Assembly (NCBI GenBank): GCA_964017145.1
Contig: OZ024848.1
Location: 1,810,501 to 1,874,500, forward strand
Direction of reading: 5' to 3'
Source of the DNA: Agrocybe praecox
Lineage: Eukaryota > Basidiomycota > Agaricomycetes > Agaricales > Agrocybaceae
DNA: 64,000 nt
Numbering within the stretch: position 1 is the stretch's first letter; the number at the start of each line of letters is the position of its first letter. The notes below the pieces were generated by a model that worked only from the letters and a program-made list of their open reading frames with translations, was not told the DNA's origin and ran no database searches. A program made the translations under genes and the position numbers. This document shows, in pieces, positions 46,101 to 57,961 of the stretch.

Positions 46101-48146
46101 CGATGGCACACAGGTCGTGGCTGCAACGAAAACCGCTATATTGGTGTTAGACGCCACTACCGGCAGACAGCAACGTGTGTTGAATGTTGAGGAATGCAGT
46201 CGTGTCAAAATTTCGAGGGATGGTACGAGACTGGTGGCTCTCTCCAACGGCATGGTTCATATATGGGATACATCTACTTACCAACTACTAAAAGAGTTTG
46301 ATGCCAACCGCGCAACAATCTCAATTGAAGGAACACAAATTCTGACCATCAAATATTCCATTGATGCAGACTGTCAAGTGCAGGTGCTGGACGTTTCAAC
46401 AGGCACCATACTGAGAACGGTGGGCATATCCTTGGAATACGATTTCCATCGATCCATGTCCTTTTCAAGCGTCGCAAAGAGGTTTTTAAGGAAGTTTGAC
46501 GACTTTGTTAAAATATGGGATATATCGACAGATTGCGCAATGGAATCACTTAAACTTGAACCAGAAGGCTATATTTTTTCGATTTCATTTTTGCCTGACG
46601 GAAAAAATGTTGTGACATCCTCGGACGATGGTACTGTACGGGTGTGGGACGCATCGACCGGAAATTCATTGATGGTATTGCAACATAAAGCGTCGGTCGA
46701 CACATTCGACTTCTCATCCGATGGCACATATATCGTGTCTGGTTCACTGAAAGGACCTCTGCACGTGTGGGACATGACAACAGGCGCAAAATTAAAGGTC
46801 TTTGCCAATGTAGGTGGTGTCACGTCGGTTGCGTTTTCACCAGATGGTACACGTATAGTCTCAGGGTCATGGAGTGGCATGCAGGTTTGGTCTTGCGACA
46901 GATCGGCACAAATCGATGACACCCAGGATATCACGTCATATAGCGCTCCACGAGAGGCTATTCTAGATGTTGCAATGACGGATGACTCCAAGAAAATCAT
47001 ATCTGCCACACCGTACAAAGTTCAGATCTGGGATGCAGTAACAGGGACAGAGCTAAAAACAATATCGAGTTCTGTCAGGATATCCTCCACCAAGATCTCG
47101 AGAAACGGTGAATACATTGTTTCTTGCCTGGACGATAAATCTGTAGTTGTGTGGGACGCAACAACTGGCGGTAAAATACTTCATTTGAACCGTGCGGTCC
47201 CTCGGGGGTTTCACCTACTCGTCGATTTTTCCAGAAGTGGGGAAAGGATTGCCATTAGTAGAACGGAACTTAGGACTATCGAAATATGGAATATACAAAC
47301 GGGTAAAGAAACAGAGATTGTCATCGACAAATATCTGTCTTTTCTCTCGTTTTCAACTGAAGAACAATACATCGTGTGTGGCTCGGTACATGGACCGAGC
47401 AGTGGAAATGTCTGCATCACCATCTATAACGCTTTAACAGGTATAACAATCAACTATTATTGCTTATCTTGTCTGTTCTAAGAGACTACTTGACAGGTCA
47501 TATAAGCCAGGAGATTTACAGTCAGATAGTCTGCGACACAATTTTTAAGCCTTTCTTTTCAACCAACGGGAAAGAACTTATAGTTTGTTCGCGATACCCA
47601 GAAGAATCCACGAATACCTTGTTCGAAATTTGGGATATATCATCTGGTCAACTCCTGAATACAGTCAAAGCATCATCGTATATGCATGACAACTTTGACG
47701 CAAGTTTCTCTTTTAAATCAGTCAATCTCTCAAACGATGGAAAGATGCTTGTCGTGGGTTGCAGCGATGGATTTATACGAATTTTGGATGTTCTCGAAGG
47801 TGGCAAGATAACCATAATTGGCTATATCGATTCAGGACGTATTGGCATTACAGTCACCTTTTCCTGCGACGATAAACGAATAGTCTCTGGATACAGGGAC
47901 GGATCTGTGCGTGTTTGGGACTTGGATAAGGACACAGAAGATAGTTGGATACTACAAGAGAGTAATTGGATCACTTCTTCTCAAAAACAAGAGCACAGGC
48001 TCATGTGGGTTTCTGAATTATTGGGAGTCATCCAACCACGCAACACTCTGATCATACGGCCACCTCGGGAGCACAATTCTGTTGACTTCAAAGAGGCTAT
48101 GATTGGCGAAGACTGGGAGAAATGTTACACTCTTCGTAATATGTAG
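43195..48146 (+). CDS. NWD3: NACHT-WD40 NLR-like STAND protein, intact, 7 exons
   Basis: Exons 43195-43656, 43721-43857, 43910-44054, 44105-44161, 44217-45791, 45841-47440 and 47497-48146 give 4626 nt (1541 aa). Exons 2-4 have exactly the lengths of NWD2 (137, 145, 57 nt). The N-terminus resembles NWD2 but carries five copies of a 15-residue unit. P-loop GQAGSGKT is at ~329-336, Walker B VVIDALDE ~100 residues later. The linker and about 14 WD-type repeats follow as in NWD2, ending with GEDWEKCYTLRNM. An extra intron (47441-47496) interrupts the WD40 region after NALTG; NWD2 is uninterrupted there. Intact frame and splice sites suggest function as a cytosolic receptor. The WD40 loops differ strongly from NWD2, suggesting a different ligand (inference). 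Confidence 0.92.
43261..43485 (+). repeat. 45 bp minisatellite in NWD3 exon 1, five units
   Basis: Units start at 43261, 43306, 43351, 43396 and 43441. Each encodes ANPTSSIHGPEPAVS (two units have HVP). NWD1 and NWD2 have a single equivalent unit. Confidence 0.93.
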
Positions 48147-49189
48147 TATTTTCAATGTGTTTCCTTCGAGTTGCTAGGAACAGACTACGTAGAAAAAATA
48201 TATTCCAACTTGACGGTCAAACACACGCTCATGCTACAGTAGCCGTGACATCCATAATCCACCGTGATTGCAATCGTCATCGAATAGATCTTGGGCGGCC
48301 TGTGGGGATATATTCTAATATTGTCAATGTCCCTTCACAAAAAATCTTGATGCACCTACAGTAGTATAATTCTCGTTTATATTAGTACATGTGAGAACCC
48401 GAAGTAATCAAAAAAAAAAAAACAGGTGAAAGCTCAAGAAGTGCGAATATGCGGATGCACGGAAACGGAAAGAAGGTGGATTGTTTGCCCATGAGGGACA
48501 GGAGTAACTAGTAACACGTTGCTACTGCTCTCTGGAACACTGTGTGCTCCTCAAAATAGTAGCATTATACCAGAAAACTTCCTGGTCAATGCAGTACACG
48601 CGCAGACGCCGGAGACGATTCAAATAACGAGGTTGCATTTGAAAAACCACAAGATAGTTACTCTGTCGCCTCACCAATCAAAAACAACAATAGCATAAAA
48701 AAACACACACGGGACATCCTCCACCCTAAATCTGATACAGATATATCAGATACGATACAGTTTCGTCTGTCGTTCACTTGCTTGCTTTCTTCCTTCCTTC
48801 CTTCACGGCAAGTTAGTTTGTACAGGTTGCCCGGAGAAGGCGAATCATGTTTCGTCAAACATGTCGAGCATTTAGTCGATTAGTTCCTGGATAAATAAAT
48901 GGTGATAGATCAGTCGATTTGTCCATGCCATGTCGAGTGGATCCCACTGCTGGTTGGATATTGGCGAAAGGGAAGGATAGGAAAGGGGGGGAAAACGAGC
49001 GACCAAAGAAGATAAAACCAAAGGTACAAAAAGGGAGGAAATCAGAGAGGGAAGAAAGCAGGAAATGGGCTTCACAATGTAGTAGTTGCGTTTGCTGCGA
49101 GCTTCTGTTGCAGCTTGGCCTAGAGGAGAGGGAATTGTTATCATTGTGATCATAAGGATACAGATGGGAAAAGGGTGAGCGATTAAAAA
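48147..49189. repeat. 3' flank of NWD3, duplicated after NWD2
   Basis: First ~700 bp align with 18410-19130. The remainder (to 49189) is low-complexity with no gene seen. Confidence 0.65.
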
Positions 49190-50300
49190 GAAAAGGACCC
49201 ACATCTGGTGCTCTAAAGCTCGTCGACAGAGGGTTCAAGCCCTCCTCGCGGACAATAAACGAACACGAGCTGCAGACCACATCCTGTTCGCAATGATAGA
49301 TGCGGTTTAACCTGGATGATGACTCTATAATCAGTTTGTCGCTGTGACTTTTACCAGCTTACTGTTGTCTGAACGATGAAGTCCGAACCGAAAATGCGAG
49401 CAAGCGTGCACGCGGACTACACGGCGCTAAATTTGCCGGTGCTTTTAGGAGCAAAACTTGAGTCCGACGACGATGTCCTGGTAGGCTTCACCTCTGTTCG
49501 TGACGATGTTGGCGAGTCTTTGGATAAGGGGACAATATTTCATTTGACGGCCTGTCACAGGTCTAGAGGATATGGTCGGGATACGGACATATGCAATGGC
49601 ATCTCGGGTTGTTCGGGGTCGTACGTATGCCAAGTTCGTACGTTCACTCAATTTTTTCGTCGTCAGGTTCATTTCCATGCACTGTATCTGTTGTCGTTTT
49701 GCGTTTTATGTTCAAGCGTTCGCCCTACTTTTGTTCGCCCTCTAATCACCGCTCAGAGCTCAATATTCAAGCTGTCGCGTTCATGACTCTGAATCTCGCC
49801 CCATCTCTCGATGTCAACTTGTATTCTTTGTTCACGACCCCTGGCTTCTTTATTCATTGATGGTCCCTTCCCTACCGTCTCCCTACCCTCCGCTTCTTGC
49901 CTCCCTCCCTTGTTTACTTTCATCAATAACTACCCTCCCTCGATGTAGTGTTTGCCTTCTTTCTTTCTTCTTCCTTTTTCTGCCCCTGTCGTGCTCTCCC
50001 TTTCCATCCATCCTCTTTCCTATCTTCCCAAATATTTTCGCGGTGTCAGTTCCTTCTCTTCCTTCTCTTGCTCTATTTCTTATATCTGCATAACGTTGAG
50101 GGATTTTCGAACGACATAAATAGTAAGGCCAGGTGCTCCCTGCGCCACGCCACGCCTCGATCTTCTCGTTTGCCCTTTGCTTTCGCGCTCACCCCACTCG
50201 TCGCGCTCGCTCCGTCTGTGGTCAATGGTCTCTCGAATGCTTTTGTTCGGTCTGGACGACGACGGAGAGGCGTAGGTGGTGAAAGAATGTTGGAAGTGGT
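49190..50300. repeat. Duplicated spacer; copies at 8541-8925 and 9467-10262
   Basis: Uninterrupted version of the spacer that in the 8.5-10.3 kb copy is split by an F-box fragment. No coding gene recognised. Confidence 0.7.
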
Positions 50301-51649
50301 GTGGAAATTCCAGATGAGTGAGAAAAAAAAAAGGTTGATAAAGAAACCGAATCGGATAATTATAAGGGTATTAAAAATAAAAAGTAGAAAAAGTAGCAAG
50401 TATATTATATGCAGAAAGACATTGTGTTGGAATGGTGATGGTGTCAATGATGATGGAGATTGGAGGGAAATTGTTTGACCTAGACCAATGAAGGAAAGAA
50501 CACGAGAGCCCTCCACCCAGATATATGGTGGATATCATGAGAAGAAAAAAGTCAAACATATACGAGAGAGAGAGTGAAGAAAGGAAAGGTTCGAACTACA
50601 GTACAGACACAATAGTTTTTGTTGAAAAAAAAGGAAGAAGAAAAAGGCGAAAACGGACAGCAAGGTCCACAAGAAAGTTATCAGAGGAATGAAAAGATGA
50701 AGAAAGAAAAAACAGAAACGAAACATAAAAAAAGAAATACAGATATTGGAAAACAGAAACCCAGCCTCAGATATCGAAAGGTAACGAGATCAAGCGCGTC
50801 GCAGAAAGCAATTTGAAAAGAAAACCTCGTCCGTCATCCCCAACCACGACTGCGACCACCAACTATCCACCGTCCCGGATCACCCATCCCTCCTAGCTCC
50901 GACGATTTTATATTTAAATTTTCCTTTCACTTCCACACCCATGTTCCTCCTTTTCCGACCAGTTACGGACATGCTAAATCACCTTCACCAATCTTTATTC
51001 CAATTCCAAGCTAGCATTTCGATCGAATCCTCGAAGCAGCATTATCGAATGCCCGGGGAATGCGATAGTCCAAAGTTACAAACGAGTCGGAAATTGGATG
51101 GAACGCGACGTGGCAGCGCACGCAAGTCTATGCGTTTGTTATAAGGGTGGGTTAGGTATGGCGTTTGCTGACTGTGTGAGTGTGTGTTCGACACTGCAGG
51201 AGTTTGTGAATGTGAAAGTGAATACGCGTGTGCCAGTGCATGTATGGGCATAAGCATATGTGATGGCTGGATGGATGACATAGGTGCATAGGTGACGATG
51301 GCGACGACGATGATAAAGAGATGATGGTGGAGGGTGATGAAAATTTGGAGCCATGGGTAAGGATGGCCAATGATTGGCGATGCTGGGTTGCTTGTAACGA
51401 TATATATATTCCATTCGTTCGCCATCTGGGCATGAGCAGCCGCAAGCCTGTAAACAAAAAGAATTTAGTATGTATGTTCGATCGCCCGGACAAAAGGTAA
51501 GAACACGAGAAAAATTAAGAGGGTACCAGGTATTGATGTACGAGCCCAGTCACGACACCAGCACAAAATACGGATCGAAAAGAACGAAAAAGAAAAAAGA
51601 AGGAAAAGAGAAAAAAAAAATCGAAGCAAAGAAAGAAAAGAACACGTAC
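50301..51649. other. Purine-rich stretch without recognised gene
   Basis: A/G-rich to about 50800, then mixed, with CA/TG-rich short repeats near 51170-51260. On the minus strand it lies 3' of kinase copy C. A possible last kinase exon (after a CAG acceptor near 51448) reads AAAHAQMANEWN, but this is weak. Confidence 0.35.
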
Positions 51650-52915
51650 TGCCTCAACGTATCATACAAAAATTTATAACTCCTCAAGTTTCCCTTCAAC
51701 CTTCTATATCCAAACTATACGTATCATTTAATCTATCCAACCTCGTTAGCTCGACGCTGAACCGCACTTCATCTCCAGTGTCCTGCGATGGATCGCCATA
51801 TCCCTGTCCAGGGGGACATAACCTCCAGTGGTGGCTTCGTAATGATTGTCGCTTGATCCTCCGCACGGTGATGGATACGCAGCTCACCATAAGGATGAAG
51901 TGGGTCAGCATTCTGTTGCTGCTGCTGCTGTGCTTGCAACGACGAAGACGATTTCAACCCATAGAAAGCACCTAGTCTGTTCGAAGACGTCGACGTCTGT
52001 TGTTGACGTTCGCGGTCCCTGCTGCCCACAATAACGCTGTTCCTGAACCTAGAAACGAAGGAAGATGTAATAGGGGTAGTAGCAGTGGGTACAGCAGCAG
52101 CAGCCGTCTTGCTGCGAACAGGTGTGTGAGGTGCAGGGCGCGAAACGCTCCAAGTTGGAGTGGTAACCATCACCTGAACAGGAGGAGCAACGAGGCTCTG
52201 CGTTCATAGATGTCGAACGTGCTGCTGCACCAGGTGTGAATGGCATAGATGTGAGCATTGGTGGGGTTGTAAACTGGCGTCGGCGTTCTTGGCTGTAGCT
52301 GGTACGACAGTAGTGGTGCCCTCGGAATACACAGAGCTAATCCGCGTCTTCTGGTTCCGAGACCGACTCCTGATAGACCTGCTGAGAGGCTCAACCATAA
52401 CGGTAAGCGTGTTCGCCCTTCTGCTTGTACCCCTTTCCCTCTCATTCTCTTCCTTCCCCTCCCTATCCCTCTCCTCCTTCGTCTTTTCCCTCTTCTCTCC
52501 ATCATTCACTGTATCCGTAGAAGAATCAGCCTGCGATGCACCAGAAGCGGTGCCACCTCGGCGTAGCGCTGATGCTCGGCCTTCCATTGCCGTCCTTCGC
52601 GTTGGCACCAGCAACTCTACCACCGAAAATTTCTTATGGCCCGCTCCTTGGGCTTTACCAACCAACGAAGTTCTAGTCTGCTCCAACAGAAACTGCAGAT
52701 ACGGCGTGGCAGGAACAGCCGGAGCTGTCGTACCAGGGATCTGGACAGGAGGAACCGACACTGGTGCTGGGCGTGATCCACTCGGAATTGCAGGCACACG
52801 ATAAGTCGTTGGTGGTGGTGGTGGTGCTGCTGCTGCTGCAAAGAGACAGGCCGGTATACTCCCACTCGGCTGCTTCCTTCCTCCTTCCTTCGGCTCAGAA
52901 CCATATTCGACCTGG
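51650..52915 (-). pseudogene. KIN4-like protein kinase pseudogene, copy C (tail and KA1-like end)
   Basis: Minus strand. It carries the disordered tail (VPPVQIPGTTAPAVPATPY; SVDRERQ-like region) and, near 51770-51660, a kinase-associated C-terminal domain: GDEVRFSVELTRLDRLNDTY. A one-base deletion near 51693 shifts the frame, after which RRLKGNLRSYKFLYDTLRQY is readable. This KA1-like end supports assignment of all three copies to a CAMK-like KIN4/KIN1-type kinase. The kinase domain itself is absent. The 5' side is joined directly to isocitrate dehydrogenase exons at ~52915. Confidence 0.75.
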
Positions 52916-53781
52916 ACGGTGCTCGTAGTAGGTCCCAGCAGCCTCGTATTGGGACTTGTATTGACTATTGACTGCATAGAAGACGAAAATTAGAACAGGT
53001 TTGAATTGCACATCCTCGCGTACTTACGTGTCATAAATTTCTTGGAAGATGTCCTTGAAGCGATCGTCGTATTTCTTCAATGTGGTATTCTTGGTCGACA
53101 TAAACTGGAAACAAAAATGATGTTAAGATTTTAATCAAGCCAGATGTAGGAGCACCCACCAGGGGCATTTGCTTAGCCAAAGCCATCTTGAAGGAGCAAT
53201 GGGCAAAACCAGTGATGGACTGGAAATAATGAGTATGTTTTCCGATACCTGGAGAATCGGATATACCTCACCAGTGTTGTACATGGAGATAGCGACACCA
53301 GGTCTCTTGAAATCATACACATCCGTAACAGTGGCAGGAGCACCGTCAGCGGGAGTGTAAACCAATTGCGATTTTCCTGGACCGGGAGCGACGTAGTCTG
53401 TCGAGCGGTACTATAAATAGACATTAGCGAAACCGCGATGATAATAACAAGCACAGGAACGTACCTGGTCACCGAAAGTGTGTCTGCCAATGACGATAGG
53501 TTCGACCCATCCTGGGATAGGCTTGTGGATTTGGGAAAGGATGATGGGTTCACGGAACAGAGTTCCTCCAAGAATGTTATGGATCTGAAGAGGAAAGATT
53601 TAAGTCTGGAATGGCTAAGAAAGAAAACAGTACGACATACAGTTCCGTTTGGATACCTCCACATTTCCTTCAAGTTGAACTCCTTCACACGAGCTTCGTC
53701 GCGGGTGATGGTTACACATTTAATGCCGAAGTTATGTTCTAAAATGGCGTTGGCAGCGTCTACGGTAACTTGATCGTTGGG
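52916..53781 (-). pseudogene. NADP-dependent isocitrate dehydrogenase, partial gene (middle exons)
   Basis: Minus strand, exon-like blocks 53781-53641, 53584-53465, 53410-53267, 53219-53160, 53104-53028 and 52971-52916, separated by short GT..AG introns. They encode [81 protein letters not shown] and EAAGTYYEHR. This is the order and spacing of NADP-IDH, which makes 2-oxoglutarate and NADPH from isocitrate. The N-terminal ~100 residues and the C-terminal half are missing. The reading frame runs into the kinase tail after EHR. Splice sites look good, so the piece was copied recently or from a live gene; no functional enzyme is possible. Confidence 0.85.
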
Positions 53782-53845
53782 CTAGGAGTCCATGAACATC
53801 GTTTGGGTGCTCCGGTTACAGCGACAGAGCATATCTGATCTCTGT

Positions 53846-54345
53846 CCTCTAATCGTTTCGGGTGTCTCGTCGGCTTCAGAGACTGCGTCTGGTGAAGGGG
53901 ATGCTGATGTTGGATCTACGGCTTTGTCGAGGTCTGGGTCGATGAAGTGGACTTCTGGATGGAAGGCGGGAGGAGGTGCTAGTAGGAGTGCGACTACGTC
54001 CAGAACGAGCTCGCCGAGCTCGATCGGGTCGAACTCGACGAGTCTGGGTTCGTTTAGGAGGTTGAGGTTGAGGTTGACGGGCGGGAGGACCGGGAAAGAG
54101 AAAGAAAAGGAGAGGAGAGCGAGTTATTCGAATTCGGATTGATTCGCCGCGTAGGTCTTCGATGTCTGCGGTGCCATCACCATCTCCTAAATGGTCTCGG
54201 AGCACAGACGACACAGTACTGGTGTCAGTGCGTGATCCCGCATTCGATACCAGCACGGACGAACAATGGTCTGCAAGCGAGAAAGTAAAAGCAGGCAATC
54301 CAACTGATCCGAATCGCTTCATCACCGAACGGTCACGTGTGTTTT
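53846..54345 (+). pseudogene. F-box/LRR gene fragment (tail region)
   Basis: Matches about 2310-2600 of the intact gene (VSGVSSASETASGEGDADVG; GGRTGKEKEKERRASYSNSD). It then continues with a shorter stretch alignable to about 2690-2850. The part from 54240 on also occurs at 20290-20400. The frame stops at 54140-54142. Confidence 0.82.
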
Positions 54346-54479
54346 TCCATCGCGCGACGCGCGAAGTGATTCATTCCGGAATTATTCTTTCTTCCGTGTT
54401 CGCTCTTGTACTTTTCTTCTTAAATGCGGCACACTGTTTTCGAAGAAAGTATTTCCCTTCAATGATGCCGGAATTTTAA

Positions 54480-55540
54480 GTTGTTCGATAGCTGGCAGTT
54501 GTCGCTTGATATATCGCAGGTCCTGCAAACCTGGTAAGTCCATGTTTCCAGCTACTCTTCCTTACACATCATTTTTATGTCTGCTTGTTTCGTAGCAGAT
54601 CTAGTTCTATCAAAGACGTCGTACATGACCTCAAATTCCGGGCACTCGATCAAGTGAGCTCTTCTCGCGCAAGAAATGAACAACACATATCGCACAAACT
54701 TACGCATCGTTCTCATCATCGCAGAGAGGTTTCTCCATGTCGGCCGCTCCGTTGGGCACTTTGAACTACTGCTCTTTTCTACGTTTCAAGCTCGACGATG
54801 GATGGATCGTATACTGTGTCAGTACGTGCCTTCATTCTGATATGCCATTGTGCTCACATTTATCTCTTTCCAGAGTCCTCTCATCTCGACGGACGGGTAC
54901 CGATCAATTGATGCGCTGGGTATGGCGCCCTTGAAGCTAAGCTATCACACGGGTTGCGCAGGATGGACTCCTTGGCAACAACACTGTAAGAATTATTCGT
55001 GTTTATGCATATATGCTCTAATTAGTTATCGCTATTTCAGGTTTCTTTACCCTCGTAGTTCGACCGTCCTCTTCATTGCGGTCTATGGTACGATGGACAT
55101 TGGGGACTAGGGAAAGAGATCAAGGGCGTCAACAAATTTGCATATTTTGGTGAGTCCACTCACCCATTTCACAGACTTAAACGCGTCTCGAATATCTTTC
55201 TATCCATTGCCAGAGCGTGCGTGGAAATTTCGATTCGTTGGGAGCACTCGATACTTCGAAAATATGATCGATGGGAACTCTGGCGTGTAATACGTTGCAG
55301 GCCGCGTTGGTAAGTATTCATTCTTACTCATGTACCCTACCTTATAGGTTAAGGCTTTCAGCTGCAGCAAGAATGTCGTACACAAGTACCCACATCGCCG
55401 CCATTGTGCATACACAGCAGGTTTTAAAGCTGTTCGGACATGTTCTACTACCCCCATCGACCGCGTAGCGGCCAGCTTTGAACGAACGCCATAAGACTTC
55501 TTGTTTGACGCACACAATCGTCAAAAGAGCTCGCCGTTTA
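54480..55540 (+). pseudogene. Unrecognised multi-exon family, degenerate copy T1
   Basis: It shares with T2 and T3 an upstream box (CATTCCGGAATTATTC versus CATTCCGAAATTAGTC) and a first exon related to MxGREL..ISQP. It also shares a piece with GHFE/GHFG, an exon with RWVWRPWS, one starting FDRPLHCG and ending YFG, and one with RAWKFRFVGSTRYFE. Introns of ~50 bp with GT..AG separate them, but in-frame stops and frame shifts occur. Function unknown. Confidence 0.4.
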
Positions 55541-55740
55541 TCAACCTAAATCGCGGCGGGTTGTACTTGAGCAAGTGTGTCTCGTGGGCAAAGAATCGAG
55601 CACCGAGGTGCTATTGACAGTGGAAGACGACCAGTGGTTTTGGATGGAGAAACGACGAATGTAGGCTCTTCCGACACGTCGAGGATGCCACTTCAACATC
55701 CTGGATCTCGGATCCCGTTATCAAAACTATACTATTTAAA

Positions 55741-56417
55741 TCAACTACATGCATAGATGGCCGTGACTCTTTTGACTTCCGTGCCACCGTACCATTGCAG
55801 CCATGCGCGTTCAGCTATATGCGTTGGGGTATTTGACTACCACTTACCTTGAGGTACGCAGCGATCCATATACGTTGAGTCTCTAATTTACACGTCTTCT
55901 TACAGAGGCTCCATATCTCTTGTGCTCGCTCCTGTCATGAATACCCTCAACATTTACAACATCTTCCTAATGAAGATGTCCCGCTATACGCGAGCACCGT
56001 GAGTCCTTGACTTATATCTGGTTCTGTTCGTCTCACGAGTTCAATTTTTAGTATTGGACCCTAGTTATTCCTTTGATATTTCCCCGCCCCTATTCAAATC
56101 TTTCTCCCAAATGCGACCGTCTGGTTCGCCGGTTGTCAATCGCCCAAATCAACAAAAGAGAAAGTATGCTCCCTGGGGTGCCGTTTGTAGGTTCCAGAAA
56201 TTTATTGGTGCGCCCGTCCCTTTCGCACTTTTCTTTTCTTTTTCTTTTGACTATGTACATTCGTGGAGATATGTCCGTCATCACGTTCTTGTTCTCTTTC
56301 GGGTTGCTTCTAGACGCCTATTTTTTCTTGGTATCTGCTCAATACCTTCCTGCGGCTGTTCGTGTTTCATGTTTCACCGATGCTTCGTCTAGTCTGCGCG
56401 ATATTGAGCAAGGCTAG
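55741..56417 (+). pseudogene. Possible exons of a membrane-protein-like gene, unrecognised
   Basis: After a CAG acceptor near 55909: GSISLVLAPVMNTLNIYNIF. After a second acceptor (about 56050): WTLVIPLIFPRPYSNLSPK and SIAQINKRESMLPGVPFVGS. 56226-56370 encodes a hydrophobic stretch (VITFLFSFGLLLDAYFFLVS) that could be a membrane segment, with a stop at 56415-56417. The start is not found and frames change between pieces. Confidence 0.3.
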
Positions 56418-57324
56418 CTCCGTCCAATAGTTTAAACCATCAAGAAACTTCGGACCAGACGTGGCATCACTGGGTCGGGGCGGTTTAACATAAAGAGAGG
56501 GTCTACTCCGGACATCGTGCAAGCGCAGATGCACAAAAACATGACTCATGGATTGCACAAGGGTTGGCAGAAAGTATTTACGGAGGAGGGGTATATGCCA
56601 ATTAGGTGTGACTTAAGTCGTTGTTCGGCTTCTCCATGTATACGATATATGCCTCATGCTATACAGCAATACGACTACTTATCGCAATTTTACTACGAAC
56701 TCTATGAAATGCGTATAAGCAGATAAAATAAGATTTGCCTTACTCATTGTGCAGCCTTACAGGAATGAACGAACGGAGAAAACAATCGTGGGAATACGGT
56801 ACCTGGGAAGTCCCTCCTACGTGCCAATGAATTTTTGCTTTGATCTTTGGGAAGGTCTGTTGCTCAAATTTTGGGACCATTAAATTCCAAAAAGTCCTAA
56901 CCTGAATTCCCTTATTTCGTGCGTGACTTGTCCAATTTCCCTTCTTCTAACACAAAAACAAGTCGACGAAAACATTTTACGAATATACTACATCAATATA
57001 CTACTGTCTAATTCTGTAACGGTTGATAAACCCATGAGAAGTGAAAATCTTCCGACTGAAACCATTCATTCAGGATGATATATTCCCTTCTGTAATTGTA
57101 ATTCTCCATTGCTCAATTTAAACCTCTCGGCTCTGGAGGACACCATCGTATAAGTATAAGAAATAACGTTAAATAAAAGAGAAAATGTAGACAAACCATA
57201 TCCGTCAAATATATATTCCGAAAAATCTCGCAGAGCACTTCTTGCGCTCGCGCAAGCTGTAGAGATTCAGCATTCTTTGACCATCCCTGAAGACGAACTT
57301 GGTGCTGAGCAGTCTCGCACTTCC
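56418..57324. other. No gene seen
   Basis: AT-rich, short chance frames only. Confidence 0.45.
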
Positions 57325-57961
57325 TTAAGTGAGCGAATGAAACTGGGAGAGAGGGTTGTCCCCGTCTTTCGGATGAACCATGTTCTGCACCATAGAACGG
57401 TCATGACACTGACTCCTCGCAAGCTCGTTCATTGTTTCGGGAAAAAGTGGACCTCGAAAAGACTCTTCACCGGGAAAGAAGTGGCATGTATTGAGGTCAG
57501 AGGAATGGAACAAGCATTTTATGAATATCGTCACCATACGTGAGGTGACCCAGGTCTCGATTGGACGGCAATGGTACAACAAGATGCCTAAGATAAAGTG
57601 TCAGCATTAAAATTTTAGATAAAGTTCCCGCATGCAGAGGCATGGCCTCAAGGCTGAGAGAGTATAAAGATGTCGTCTTGGAACGTTTAATCACGAGATA
57701 GACAGAAATTGGGATATCGAACCCGTTTACAGGCTTGTCATTCGCTTTAATCGTCAAATGTTCAAGGACCGGCGGTACCGTAATTCGAGTGAGGAATAAG
57801 TGTATAGCTAACGTCATACCAGGGAAGATTTTCAGCACCACTAATTTTGGGAAAGTTACTCCTCGAGGTGCACTAACGATGTTATAGATGAATGGAAATG
57901 GAAGTTGAAGGGTGTTTCGAGTCAAGAGCGTTCGGAGCGGGATGGGTACAAGTTTAGACAT
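57325..57961 (-). pseudogene. LRR-type fragment, F-box-family-like, unrelated to the 106-3313 gene
   Basis: Minus strand, ATG at 57961. It contains FPKLVVLKIFPGM, PPVLEHLTIKAND and LSLEAMPLHAGTLSKIL, a leucine-rich-repeat rhythm seen in Agaricomycete F-box proteins. It stops at 57497; a second frame (57582-57325, NTCHFFPGEES) may be its shifted continuation. No F-box found upstream. Probably a truncated gene. Confidence 0.42.

Noticed and set aside
50580..50600. tRNA-like GGTTCGA box (also near 38697)
   Set aside because: No acceptor stem, A-box or anticodon arm could be paired around it.
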